Shown here one piece after another: positions 35,552 through 43,566 of a stretch of 64,000 nucleotides of DNA. The stretch comes from Dyadobacter soli (lineage in GTDB: Bacteria; Bacteroidota; Bacteroidia; Cytophagales; Spirosomataceae): contig NZ_FNAN01000013.1 of the NCBI RefSeq assembly GCF_900101885.1, forward strand, positions 209,809 to 273,808. Reading direction: 5' to 3'. A program made the translations under genes and the position numbers. Position 1 is the stretch's first letter; each line of letters starts with the position of its first letter. The notes below the pieces were generated by a model, which saw only the letters and a program-made list of their open reading frames with translations, searched no databases and was not told the DNA's origin.

Positions 35552-35827
35552 ATGATTTCCAAAGACTACACGATCCTTGCGCCGGAAGGCATTCACGCAA
35601 GGCCTGCCACAGCGCTCGTAAGGCTGGTAAAAAAATTTAAGTCCGGTATCAGCCTTCAAAAGGGCGAGAAAACGATCCAGCTGAACAGTATGCTTAATAT
35701 CCTGGCATTATCCACCAAGGGCGGCGACCAGGTGTCGGTCCTGATCGACGGCGAAGACGAGGAAGAAGCGGCTTCGGCCATCGACGTATTTTTCACGGAA
35801 CACCTGACCACACCTGACCATACCTGA
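35552..35827 (+). CDS. ptsH: PTS phosphocarrier HPr
   Basis: A 91-residue HPr that relays phosphate from EI to EIIA. GIHARPAT sets the active His at residue 15, and Ser46 (QLNSMLNILAL) matches the regulatory serine position of Gram-positive HPr. The last residues (EHLTTPDHT) are coded by tandem decamer repeats that continue past the stop codon, so the usual C-terminus may have been extended or replaced. It lies 19 bases after EI and 28 before the deaminase gene. Confidence 0.94.
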   Translation: MISKDYTILAPEGIHARPATALVRLVKKFKSGISLQKGEKTIQLNSMLNILALSTKGGDQVSVLIDGEDEEEAASAIDVFFTEHLTTPDHT

Positions 35828-35850
35828 CCATACTTGACCACACCTGACCA
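35801..35850 (+). repeat. Five tandem 10-bp repeats (YACCTGACCA) between HPr and the deaminase
   Basis: Five perfect-phase decamers occupy 35801-35850: CACCTGACCA, CACCTGACCA, TACCTGACCA, TACTTGACCA, CACCTGACCA. The array begins inside the last codons of HPr and ends 5 bases before the next ATG. It covers the whole intergenic leader, including the place where a ribosome site would be. Confidence 0.85.
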
Positions 35851-35855
35851 TTACT

Positions 35856-36593
35856 ATGAAAATTACCATTTGCAAGAGCGAACACGAGTTCAATGTTACC
35901 GCAGCCTGGCGGATCATCGCCCAGATGCTGGAAAAGCCCGACGCGGTGATCGGGCTCTCTACCGGCCAAACGACGATCGATATGCATGCGATCGTTTCGG
36001 ACGTTTACCGGCAGTATCCATTCGATGTGTCGCGCATTACCCTTTTCAACGTCGATGAGCTGACGAACCTGCCGCGCGCGTATGCGGGAAGCTGCTATAC
36101 GATGATCCTGAACCAGATCGCCGGGCCGTTGGGCATTCCGCCGGAGAACTTTATCATGCCGCCCACGATGTCCAACGATTTCGAACGCGAGGCGCGGCTT
36201 TTTGAACAACAACTCACCGAAAGGGGAGGCGCCGATCTGCAAATGCTGGGGTTGGGGATGAACGGGCACATCGGCATCAACCAGCCCGGCACGCCTTTCG
36301 AGAGCGAGACCTGGGTGTCGCCGATGGACCCCGATTTTGAAGCACGCGTACGTAGGGAGACGCAGGTGCCCGCGGAAACCATCCTGGGCGGGCTCACGCG
36401 CGGGATCAAAAACATCATGCATACCCGCAAGCTGATCCTGATCGCCAAAGGCCCGCGCAAAGCGGAAATGGTTGAAAAGGCCATTCTGGGGCCGGTTACC
36501 ACTGATATTCCCGCTTCCATTGTTCAGATGCACCCCAACTGCGAGATTTTACTCGATGCCGACGCCGGGGCGCTGATCGCGGGCAGGGTGTAA
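35856..36593 (+). CDS. nagB: Glucosamine-6-phosphate deaminase-like enzyme (NagB family)
   Basis: A 245-residue member of the NagB/6-phosphogluconolactonase superfamily. IGLSTGQTTIDMHAIV forms the phosphate loop, FNVDELTNLPRAYAGS carries the conserved Asp-Glu, and LGLGMNGHIGINQPGTPFES carries the catalytic His-region motif of GlcN-6-P deaminases. It would convert glucosamine-6-phosphate to fructose-6-phosphate and ammonia. Galactosamine-6-phosphate deaminases share these motifs and cannot be excluded. It closes the PTS operon. No nagA deacetylase lies near, so the imported sugar is more likely a free amino sugar than an N-acetylated one. Confidence 0.88.
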   Translation: MKITICKSEHEFNVTAAWRIIAQMLEKPDAVIGLSTGQTTIDMHAIVSDVYRQYPFDVSRITLFNVDELTNLPRAYAGSCYTMILNQIAGPLGIPPENFIMPPTMSNDFEREARLFEQQLTERGGADLQMLGLGMNGHIGINQPGTPFESETWVSPMDPDFEARVRRETQVPAETILGGLTRGIKNIMHTRKLILIAKGPRKAEMVEKAILGPVTTDIPASIVQMHPNCEILLDADAGALIAGRV

Positions 36594-36715
36594 TCGGTCG
36601 TTGAAAACGTGCCGTCTGTCGCCGGGAGTTGGCACATCCGGGGGAATGCGATAAACTTGCCGGTGCATTTGCCGCGCATCCCGTTCGTTCGTATTTCCAC
36701 CCAATTTTACCAGCC

Positions 36716-37576
36716 ATGAAAACCGTGCACGAACGCGCGCTTGCAACCATTTTGTGGGCCGCCCTTCTTTTCCTGACCGCCTGTTCCAAAGACAAAACGC
36801 CCGAGCCCGAACCAGAGCCCGTGCCCGACGAAACCGGAACATCGGCCGGCCACCTGATCCGGGAAATCTATTGGGAAAACTACGATTACCGGGCCGCCGT
36901 GAGTTACCGTGCCGACAGCAGCCTCGACCACGTCAAGTACCAGGCTGCCAACGGCAAGACCGAGCTCAAAACGCATCGGTATGATGATAAAACATTAGCG
37001 GAAATCGATGTGGCGGGCTCGTTAGCGAAGCGGATTTACGGGTATGACGAGAAGGGCAGGCTGAAAACGATCCTGAACGTGAAGAAGCACGCCGGGCCAT
37101 ATGATAATGCGCAGAAACTCGTGTTCCTGTACGACGATGCGGGCGTGGTGCAGAAGCTGGAACGCTACCAGATCACGCCCGCCGGTACGAGAATGGACAT
37201 CGTCAATCATTATGAGTACGATAAGGCGGGCGAACTCACGCGCGTACGCACGGAGCAGTCGGATGGTTATCAGACGATCACGAATATCAAAGGTTATTCC
37301 CCGGCTTTCGACGGCGACCGCTGGCTGTTTATCGAGGATTTCAGTAACCCGGATTACGCCGTTTACAATTTCCCCGTTCTCAAGGCGATGAAAGGCCGGC
37401 TGCCGCTGCAAATCACCTACGAAATCCCTGGAAAAGACGGCACTTTCAAAACCGAGCGCATTACGACGCAGCAGTTTGAGATTGCGGACAAAAAGCTTCA
37501 AAAAATGAAGGTTACCGTCCGGTATCCTGAATTTTCGCAGGCCGGCAATGAGTCGGAGGTAAGTTTTAAGTATTGA
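36716..37576 (+). CDS. Putative lipoprotein of unknown function
   Basis: A 286-residue lipoprotein: the signal peptide ends with the lipobox LTAC, followed by a Glu/Pro-rich spacer (PEPEPEPVPDE). The rest contains repeated beta-hairpins such as IYGYDEKGRLKTILN and NHYEYDKAGELTRVRTE, like RHS/YD-type or DUF4595-type lipoproteins of Bacteroidota. The frame is open from 36629, but the ATG at 36716 gives the signal peptide. Its 3' end overlaps the convergent SDR gene by 11 bases. Function is unknown. Confidence 0.75.
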   Translation: MKTVHERALATILWAALLFLTACSKDKTPEPEPEPVPDETGTSAGHLIREIYWENYDYRAAVSYRADSSLDHVKYQAANGKTELKTHRYDDKTLAEIDVAGSLAKRIYGYDEKGRLKTILNVKKHAGPYDNAQKLVFLYDDAGVVQKLERYQITPAGTRMDIVNHYEYDKAGELTRVRTEQSDGYQTITNIKGYSPAFDGDRWLFIEDFSNPDYAVYNFPVLKAMKGRLPLQITYEIPGKDGTFKTERITTQQFEIADKKLQKMKVTVRYPEFSQAGNESEVSFKY

Positions 37577-38393
37577 AGGGCGGAATGCTGGATCTTTCCT
37601 CGGTTGTTTTGTAATTCAATGCAGTTGTGGCGCCGCCGGTGACGTCGATGACCGTGCCGGTAATAAGGGTAGCGAGATCGCTGGCGGCAAATACGGCTGT
37701 ATTGGCGATGTCGTGCATTGCCGGGAGCCTTTTGAGCATGGAATCATTTCTCAGGCCGCCCAATATCTGTTCGCCGGTCTGCTTGTCCAGGGTTGCGATG
37801 GCCTCCACGAATACGCGGGAGTCCGGTGAGCCGCCCGAGCGGATCGTCACCACGCGGATGCCGTGCGGGCCCAATTCCGAGGCGAGGTTTCGGGTAAAAC
37901 TTTCAATAGCGCAGCAGGCAACGCCAAACCCGCCGGTGCCCGGATAACCGATGCCGCCCGGAGTGGCCGTCAATGCGAGGATTACGCCGCTCTTTTGCCC
38001 ACGCATGATCCGTCCCGCGGCGGTGCCGGTGATGAATTGCGATTGCATGGCTATCTGGATCGGGCGCACGAAATCCTCCAATTTCATCTCTACCAGCGGA
38101 ATATCCTGGGTGTCTTTCAGGCCAATCGCGCAGAAAGAGATGTCGATAGCGCCCGTTTGTTTGTATACCGACGAAAGGTAGTCATTGACTGCTTTTTCAT
38201 CCAGCGCATCTACCTGATCGACTTGCACTTTTCCGCCCGCCTGACGGATTGCTCCGGCAGTTGCCTCGACGGGTTCCAGATGAATGCCCGACAGAAGAAG
38301 ATTTGCCCCGGCGGCTGAAAAAGCTTTGGCTACGGCGGCTCCCAGTGAGCCTCCGGCTCCGTAAATGACCGCGGTTTTGTTTTGTAGAAGCAT
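37566..38393 (-). CDS. SDR-family protein lacking the catalytic Tyr and Lys
   Basis: A 275-residue Rossmann-fold protein of the short-chain dehydrogenase family. The cofactor loop is YGAGGSLGAAVAKAF (about 11-25), and the C-terminal TGTVIDVTGGATTA is the usual SDR ending. At the place of YxxxK it has Phe156 and Cys160 (FGVACCAIESFTRNLASELG aligns with YSASKAAVEGFTR), and the Ser position is Thr/Ala (LTATPGG). It may still bind NAD(P) but should not work by the standard mechanism. It could be a regulatory or binding paralogue. It stands alone, convergent to the lipoprotein gene. Confidence 0.82.
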   Translation of the reverse strand: MLLQNKTAVIYGAGGSLGAAVAKAFSAAGANLLLSGIHLEPVEATAGAIRQAGGKVQVDQVDALDEKAVNDYLSSVYKQTGAIDISFCAIGLKDTQDIPLVEMKLEDFVRPIQIAMQSQFITGTAAGRIMRGQKSGVILALTATPGGIGYPGTGGFGVACCAIESFTRNLASELGPHGIRVVTIRSGGSPDSRVFVEAIATLDKQTGEQILGGLRNDSMLKRLPAMHDIANTAVFAASDLATLITGTVIDVTGGATTALNYKTTEERSSIPPFNT

Positions 38394-38525
38394 GGCGTTA
38401 GTGCATTTTGTGATATTGCAAACTTAGCTTCTGATTATCAATAAAAAGAGGGGAACAGCCGACATTAAAAAGGGGGAATCGGGCCAAAAACAATGCAGGC
38501 CGCATGTAACCGGATTCGCAAACCT

Positions 38526-38563
38526 GTTCGCCTCTGAACACTCTGCCGTTCGTTTCTGAACAC
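38526..38563 (+). promoter_or_regulatory. Two 16-bp direct repeats with inner dyads, upstream of an FtsX permease
   Basis: GTTCGCCTCTGAACAC (38526) and GTTCGTTTCTGAACAC (38548) differ at two positions and have a 22-bp period, about two helical turns. Each contains GTTC-N6-GAAC, a small dyad. They lie 118-155 bases before the permease ATG in a 287-base gap with no convincing gene, and look like tandem binding sites of a dimeric regulator. Confidence 0.6.
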
Positions 38564-38680
38564 ATAAAAGTTTTCAAATAGGTTCGTATAGCGCAATTCG
38601 GTAGTATTTCGAAGTATACTTGCGCGGGACTGGTATTTGCTGGTGTATTTTAAATTCATCGCTTCCTAACCAGCCTGATA

Positions 38681-41062
38681 ATGATCAAAAACTACCTGAA
38701 AATCGCGTGGCGTAACCTGACTAAGAATTCTCTTTTTTCAGCGGTTAATATGATTGGCCTTTCCATTGGAATGGCAACAGCGATATTGATTGGTTTGTGG
38801 TTATGGGATGAACTGTCATTTAATAAATACCATCGGCATTACGATCGCATCGCGCGCGTGATGCAGCACCAGACTGCGAATGGGGAGACATTTACAGGCA
38901 CCGCCACGCCGCTTCCGATGCGGGATGCGCTGGCGAGCGAGTTTGGCAATGAGTTCAGTCATATTGCATTGTCGTCATGGACAGAAGATCGTATCCTGGC
39001 ATACGGGGGCAATCAATTTACGAAAAAGGGCAATTGCGTCGAGGCGGATTTTCCAGCGATGATGTCCGTTAAAATGCTTCGGGGAACGGCCAAAAACCTG
39101 GACGATCCTACGTCTGTGTTACTTTCCGAATCTGTTGCAAAAGCATTGTTTGGTAATTCCGAGCCGATCGATAAGGTTATCAAAATCGATAACAAACACC
39201 TTTTCAAAGTTACCGGTGTGTATGAAGATTTTCCTTATAATACCGAATTCTGCGACGTTTCTTATTTGCTTCCCTGGAAGTTTTTCCGGGAAAATACACC
39301 CTGGGTGCAGCGCTCCGAAACAAATTGGGGAAACAATTCTTTTCAATTGTTTGCAGCAATTACGCCGGGTAACAGTTTTGAAAAAATCTCTGCCAAAATC
39401 GAAGGCACTAAGGCGCGGCATGCGAAGGAAGAAGCCCGTTTCAATCCACGGATGTTTTTGAATCCGATGAGCCGCTGGCACCTGTATTCGGAGTGGAAAA
39501 ATGGTATCCCGGTTCGCGGCCGCATTCAGTTTGTGTGGCTGTTTGGTATGATCGGCGCGTTTGTATTGCTGCTGGCTTGTATCAATTTCATGAACCTGTC
39601 CACGGCCCGGTCGGAAGGGCGGGCCAGGGAAGTAGGCATTCGCAAGGCGGTCGGTTCGGGGCGCGGGCAGCTTGTTTCGCAATTCCTTCTCGAATCGGTA
39701 CTGATGGCGATAGCTGCATTCCTTTCGGCATTGATCATCGCAAGTTTACTACTGCCGGTGTTCAACGCGGTTGCCGACAAACAGATCGTATTTCCGTGGA
39801 ATAGCACGCTGGGCTGGGCGGTTGCATTGGCTTTTACATTGCTCACCGGCGTCTTTGCGGGCAGCTATCCTGCATTGTTTTTGTCGAGATTCAATCCGGT
39901 AAAAGTGCTTAAAGGCGCTGTGCAGTCGGGGAAAGCGGCTGTGTTGCCCCGGCAGGTGCTCGTGGTGGTGCAGTTTACGATCTCCATCACATTCATCATC
40001 GGCACGCTCGTCGTACTCCGGCAGATACAATATGCCAAAGACCGTCCGACAGGCTTCGAACGGTCGGGGCTGGTTTCTATTCCGCTGAATACCCAGGAGC
40101 TGCGGGGGCATTACGAAGTGGTACGGCACGATCTGCTGCAAACGGGCGCGGTGGCGCGGGTTTCGGAAACTTCCTCGCCCGTCGACGACGTATGGAGCAG
40201 CGACGCCAGTTTCAGCTGGCCGGGCAAAGACCCCGATCAGGTGGGCGACTTCGGCACGGTAGGCATTACACACGATTATGGGGCTACGGTAGGCTGGAAA
40301 TTTGCGCAGGGGCGCGATTTTTCCCGCAGCTTCGCCACCGACTCGCTCGGTATCGTCCTCAACGAAAGTGCGGTACGATTTATGGGTATCGCCAAGCCGG
40401 TAGGAATGAGCATCCAATGGAACGGCCTGCAATACACGGTTATCGGGGTCATCAGGGACGTCATTACCGGCTCGCCGTTTACGCCTGTCCTACCCACCAT
40501 TTATATGCTCAAACCGGAATGGGCCGACATCATTTACGTAAAACTGAACCGCGAAAAGAATGTAAAACAGGCGCTCTCCGCCATCGAACCCATATTCAAA
40601 AAACACAACCCGGGGAGCCCGTTCGAATATAAATTTGCCGACGACGAATACGACCGCAAGTTCCGCGCCGAAGAGCGTATCGGCCAGCTGGCCTCCATTT
40701 TCACCACGCTTGCCATATCGATCAGTTGCCTGGGACTTTTCGGCCTGGTATCATTCCTGGCCGAGCAGCGCCGGAAGGAAATAGGCATTCGCAAAGTACT
40801 GGGCGCCTCGATAGCGAGTGTGTGGGGCCTGCTGACGAGGGACTTTATTGTACTTGTCGCCATTGCGTCCGTATTCGCCGTTCAGCTTTCTTATTATGCA
40901 TTAAGCGGCTGGCTCGAAAACTATGCTTACCGGATGGAGCTCTCGTGGTGGATTTTTGCCATGGGAATCGTCGGCGCGCTGCTTATCACGCTGCTTACCG
41001 TGGGCTTCCAGGCTATTAGGGTCGCATTGATCAACCCCGTGAAGAGCCTGCGCGGCGAATAG
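38681..41062 (+). CDS. ABC transporter permease, two-domain FtsX/MacB type
   Basis: A 793-residue relative of the permeases at 24357 and 43549. The opening MIKNYLKIAWRNLTKN and first membrane helix (AVNMIGLSIGMATAILIGLW) lead to a MacB-like core. The two FtsX domains carry FMNLSTARSEGRAREVGIRKAVGSG and LAEQRRKEIGIRKVLGAS, and the protein ends ALINPVKSLRGE. No ATPase lies beside it, so its energy source must be encoded elsewhere if it is an ABC transporter. The tandem 16-bp repeats upstream suggest regulated expression. The substrate is unknown. Confidence 0.92.
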   Translation: MIKNYLKIAWRNLTKNSLFSAVNMIGLSIGMATAILIGLWLWDELSFNKYHRHYDRIARVMQHQTANGETFTGTATPLPMRDALASEFGNEFSHIALSSWTEDRILAYGGNQFTKKGNCVEADFPAMMSVKMLRGTAKNLDDPTSVLLSESVAKALFGNSEPIDKVIKIDNKHLFKVTGVYEDFPYNTEFCDVSYLLPWKFFRENTPWVQRSETNWGNNSFQLFAAITPGNSFEKISAKIEGTKARHAKEEARFNPRMFLNPMSRWHLYSEWKNGIPVRGRIQFVWLFGMIGAFVLLLACINFMNLSTARSEGRAREVGIRKAVGSGRGQLVSQFLLESVLMAIAAFLSALIIASLLLPVFNAVADKQIVFPWNSTLGWAVALAFTLLTGVFAGSYPALFLSRFNPVKVLKGAVQSGKAAVLPRQVLVVVQFTISITFIIGTLVVLRQIQYAKDRPTGFERSGLVSIPLNTQELRGHYEVVRHDLLQTGAVARVSETSSPVDDVWSSDASFSWPGKDPDQVGDFGTVGITHDYGATVGWKFAQGRDFSRSFATDSLGIVLNESAVRFMGIAKPVGMSIQWNGLQYTVIGVIRDVITGSPFTPVLPTIYMLKPEWADIIYVKLNREKNVKQALSAIEPIFKKHNPGSPFEYKFADDEYDRKFRAEERIGQLASIFTTLAISISCLGLFGLVSFLAEQRRKEIGIRKVLGASIASVWGLLTRDFIVLVAIASVFAVQLSYYALSGWLENYAYRMELSWWIFAMGIVGALLITLLTVGFQAIRVALINPVKSLRGE

Positions 41063-41156
41063 GAGAAAAAATAGGGTCGCATTTTAACTTAGGTGAAAAA
41101 ATAACTTAATCCGAACGGGCAATTTTGGAGCAACAAAACTTCTAAAAATCAGATTT

Positions 41157-41741
41157 ATGTCAGCTCCATCATTTTCTCAGGCAACACACAGCCAGCCTGT
41201 TAGCATTGCCAGATCCTTGCGCAACCTGTATTTTATCCGTGCGGCCTTTTCGGTGAGCTGGGTGGTTCTCGTTGTCCTTTTTGCCAAAACATCGGAGAAT
41301 ATCGCCACTTTCCTGCTGATCATTTATCCGGCGTGGGACGTTGCCGGTACATTACTGGATATCCGCGCTAACCGCGGCAGCGTCTCAAAGCTACCTCAGT
41401 ATGTCAATGCCGCAATCAGCGCCATTACTACCGTCGCTGTCGGTATCGCATTGCAGCGGGGCATTCCGGAGGCATTGATCGTATTCGGTTTCTGGGCAAT
41501 CCTGACCGGGCTCATCCAGCTGATCCTCGGCCTGCGACGCAGGAAATCACTCGGCGGGCAGTGGCCTATGATCATCAGCGGGGCGCAGTCGGTTGCCGGC
41601 GGCGGTTCGTTCATCGCGCTTGCCCACGATCCCACGATGGGAATCACCAGCCTGGCAGGTTATGCGGCATTCGGGGCATTCTATTACCTGCTTTCGGCAT
41701 TCAGGTTAAATAAAACCGCTTCGCACGTCAGCGCAGACTGA
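41157..41741 (+). CDS. DUF308-like integral membrane protein
   Basis: A 194-residue membrane protein with about six hydrophobic segments, among them VSWVVLVVLFAKT, IATFLLIIYPAWDVAGTLLDI, ALIVFGFWAILTGLIQLILGL and YAAFGAFYYLLSAF. The repeating short helix pairs and the GLIQLILGLR motif recall DUF308/HdeD-like proteins, which have been linked to acid stress in other bacteria. It converges on a Crp/Fnr-type regulator gene. The family call is tentative. Confidence 0.7.
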   Translation: MSAPSFSQATHSQPVSIARSLRNLYFIRAAFSVSWVVLVVLFAKTSENIATFLLIIYPAWDVAGTLLDIRANRGSVSKLPQYVNAAISAITTVAVGIALQRGIPEALIVFGFWAILTGLIQLILGLRRRKSLGGQWPMIISGAQSVAGGGSFIALAHDPTMGITSLAGYAAFGAFYYLLSAFRLNKTASHVSAD

Positions 41742-41775
41742 GCTTTGACCGGCCAGGTTTCGCCCGTATCCATCG

Positions 41776-42363
41776 TCACTTTTTGACGCGTTTCCGGATG
41801 CGGCTCAGCGACGGGTTGGTGATACCCAGGTAAGATGAAATGTGGTATGCCGGAATGCGCTCCACGATGTTGGGATGTTCTTCCAGCAGCCTCAGGTAAC
41901 GTTCTTCGTGGGAAAAGAACATAAATTCTTCCGCACGGGTCTGCGCATAGGAAAAAAACAGTTCCGCGAGCAGCCGGCCGAATTTGCCCCAGTTCGGGTT
42001 CGTTTCATAGAGACCATTGAGATCTTTGTAGGAAATAAATACAATTTCCGAATCCTCCATGGCCTCTATGAAATACCAGCAGGGATTGCGGGAAATGAAG
42101 CTTCTGAACGAAACCACGAACTGGTTTTCCGAAAAGAAGAAGAGGTTTTTGTCCCTGTCCGTCTGCGGATCGCGGTAATATATCCTGAAAATCCCTTTTA
42201 CGACCAGGCCGAGGTCGTTGCAAACCATGCTTTGCATATTAAAAAAATCGCCTTTCCTGATCGTTCTGGGTTTCCAGAATGGCTGACTTTCAGCAATATC
42301 CTTATCCGTCAAGGCATCGAATTGTCTCAAACGCCTTGCGATGATTTCGTTTTTTTCTGACAT
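41776..42363 (-). CDS. Crp/Fnr family transcriptional regulator
   Basis: A 195-residue protein with a cyclic-nucleotide-binding-like beta-roll (about 25-125; RKGDFFNMQSMVCNDLGLVVKGIFRIY) and a short C-terminal helix-turn-helix (RLLEEHPNIVERIPAYHISSYLGITNPSLSRIRK). The frame is open to 42438, but the ATG at 42363 gives the usual family length. This Bacteroidota group generally lacks the Arg-Ser pair needed for cAMP. Its target is unknown; the DUF308-like gene on one side and the hydrolase gene on the other are candidates. Confidence 0.88.
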   Translation of the reverse strand: MSEKNEIIARRLRQFDALTDKDIAESQPFWKPRTIRKGDFFNMQSMVCNDLGLVVKGIFRIYYRDPQTDRDKNLFFFSENQFVVSFRSFISRNPCWYFIEAMEDSEIVFISYKDLNGLYETNPNWGKFGRLLAELFFSYAQTRAEEFMFFSHEERYLRLLEEHPNIVERIPAYHISSYLGITNPSLSRIRKRVKK

Positions 42364-42666
42364 AATAGCGCAAATGTCGGCCAAGCCGTTCAACTCATTT
42401 TTCACTTTGGTTAAAATTCCGGCAATGCAGGATTTCAATCAAAGCAACAGGCCCTATTTTTTCAGGGTTCCGATGTGTTTGTAGGTATTGATAAACAAAC
42501 CTGATGGCGTAGCCTTGGAGGATCTTTCTCATGGGTTACAGGAATAATATGGATTTGGAAGATCGGGGATTAATTGCCCAATGTCAACTTCCGGTCTTCG
42601 AACAAATTCTACCTGATCATTGTTTTCACGGTCTGTTACAGCCTGCATTACCGACTCGCATGCTGA
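42364..42666. other. Intergenic region between the Crp/Fnr and hydrolase genes
   Basis: About 300 bases between divergent genes. No RNA gene or strong dyad was seen. A plus-strand open frame (42531-42758) overlaps the hydrolase gene out of frame and has no family features, so it is not called. Promoters of both genes should lie here, but no clear TAnnTTTG box with a -33 partner was found. Confidence 0.5.
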
Positions 42667-43566
42667 TTGTTGAACGAAACGAAACAATATGTCAAGCAGA
42701 TCCACAACAGAACGATTACCATAGACGGAATAGCGGTTTTTTACCGGGAAGCGGGTGATGCGGCCAATCCGTCCCTGCTGCTGTTACATGGCTTCCCGAC
42801 ATCCTCGATCGCTTTCAAAAATTTGATGATCGCCATGTCCGATCATTATCACCTGGTGGCTCCCGATTATCCGGGGTTTGGTTTCAGTCAATTTCCGATA
42901 CCGGATCATTTTGCCTATACTTTTGGAAATATTGCGGCTTTGATCAACAAGTTCACCGAAGCCATCAATCTCGACAAGTTCTTCATTTATCTTCACGATT
43001 ACGGCGCGCCGATCGGGCTGCAGATATGCCTGAACCATCCGGCCAAAATTGCGGGTATCATCGTGCAAAGCGGCAATGCGCATCGCGAGGGTATGGGGCC
43101 GGAATGGGACGAGTACATTAAATACTGGTACAACCCGACTCCCGGAAAAAAGAAGGAGCTCATGGCGTTTCTCAGCGCGGAAGGTATTAAAAACCAGTAT
43201 TTTGGCGGGCTTCCGGAGGAAATATTACCCAGGGTCAGCCCGGAATTATGGATGCTCGACTGGGCGTTTTTGAAAAGGCCCGGCAACATTGAAAAGCAGT
43301 TCGAATTGAATTGTGATTTCAAAACACATTTCGAAATGTTCCCTGCCTACCAGGCCTATTTCCGTGACTACCAGCCGCCAGCCCTGGTCATTTGGGGCAA
43401 ATATGAGATATTCTTTTCAGTCGAGGAGGTACCATGCTACCAGCGCGACCTCCCCAATGCCCAAGTCCACATTTTAGACGGCGGCCACGACGTGCTGGAC
43501 ACGCACTTTGATGTGGTGTTGAGGCTAATACGGGATTTTGTGGACGATTCACTCCGATTGCAGTGA
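42667..43566 (+). CDS. Alpha/beta hydrolase, epoxide hydrolase/dehalogenase-like
   Basis: About 299 residues. LLLLHGFPTSS is the oxyanion loop, YLHDYGAPIGLQIC the nucleophile elbow and GGHDVLDTH the C-terminal His. The elbow has Asp in HDYG rather than Ser in GxSxG, as in epoxide hydrolases and haloalkane dehalogenases. The acid position reads VIWGKYEIFFS. No in-frame ATG precedes the first motif, so translation must use TTG at 42667 or a neighbouring non-ATG codon; an out-of-frame ATG at 42689 might instead mark a small frameshift. Its 3' end overlaps the convergent permease gene by 18 bases. Confidence 0.8.
   Translation: MLNETKQYVKQIHNRTITIDGIAVFYREAGDAANPSLLLLHGFPTSSIAFKNLMIAMSDHYHLVAPDYPGFGFSQFPIPDHFAYTFGNIAALINKFTEAINLDKFFIYLHDYGAPIGLQICLNHPAKIAGIIVQSGNAHREGMGPEWDEYIKYWYNPTPGKKKELMAFLSAEGIKNQYFGGLPEEILPRVSPELWMLDWAFLKRPGNIEKQFELNCDFKTHFEMFPAYQAYFRDYQPPALVIWGKYEIFFSVEEVPCYQRDLPNAQVHILDGGHDVLDTHFDVVLRLIRDFVDDSLRLQ

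Noticed and set aside
35801..35850. Tandem decamers considered as a CRISPR array
   Set aside because: Units are contiguous 10-mers with no spacers and there are no cas genes.
38465..38659. A 64-codon minus-strand ORF in the gap before the permease gene
   Set aside because: No recognisable features; it covers the tandem 16-bp repeats and promoter region.
42531..42758. A 75-codon plus-strand ORF before the hydrolase
   Set aside because: It runs out of frame into the hydrolase coding sequence and its translation has no conserved pattern.
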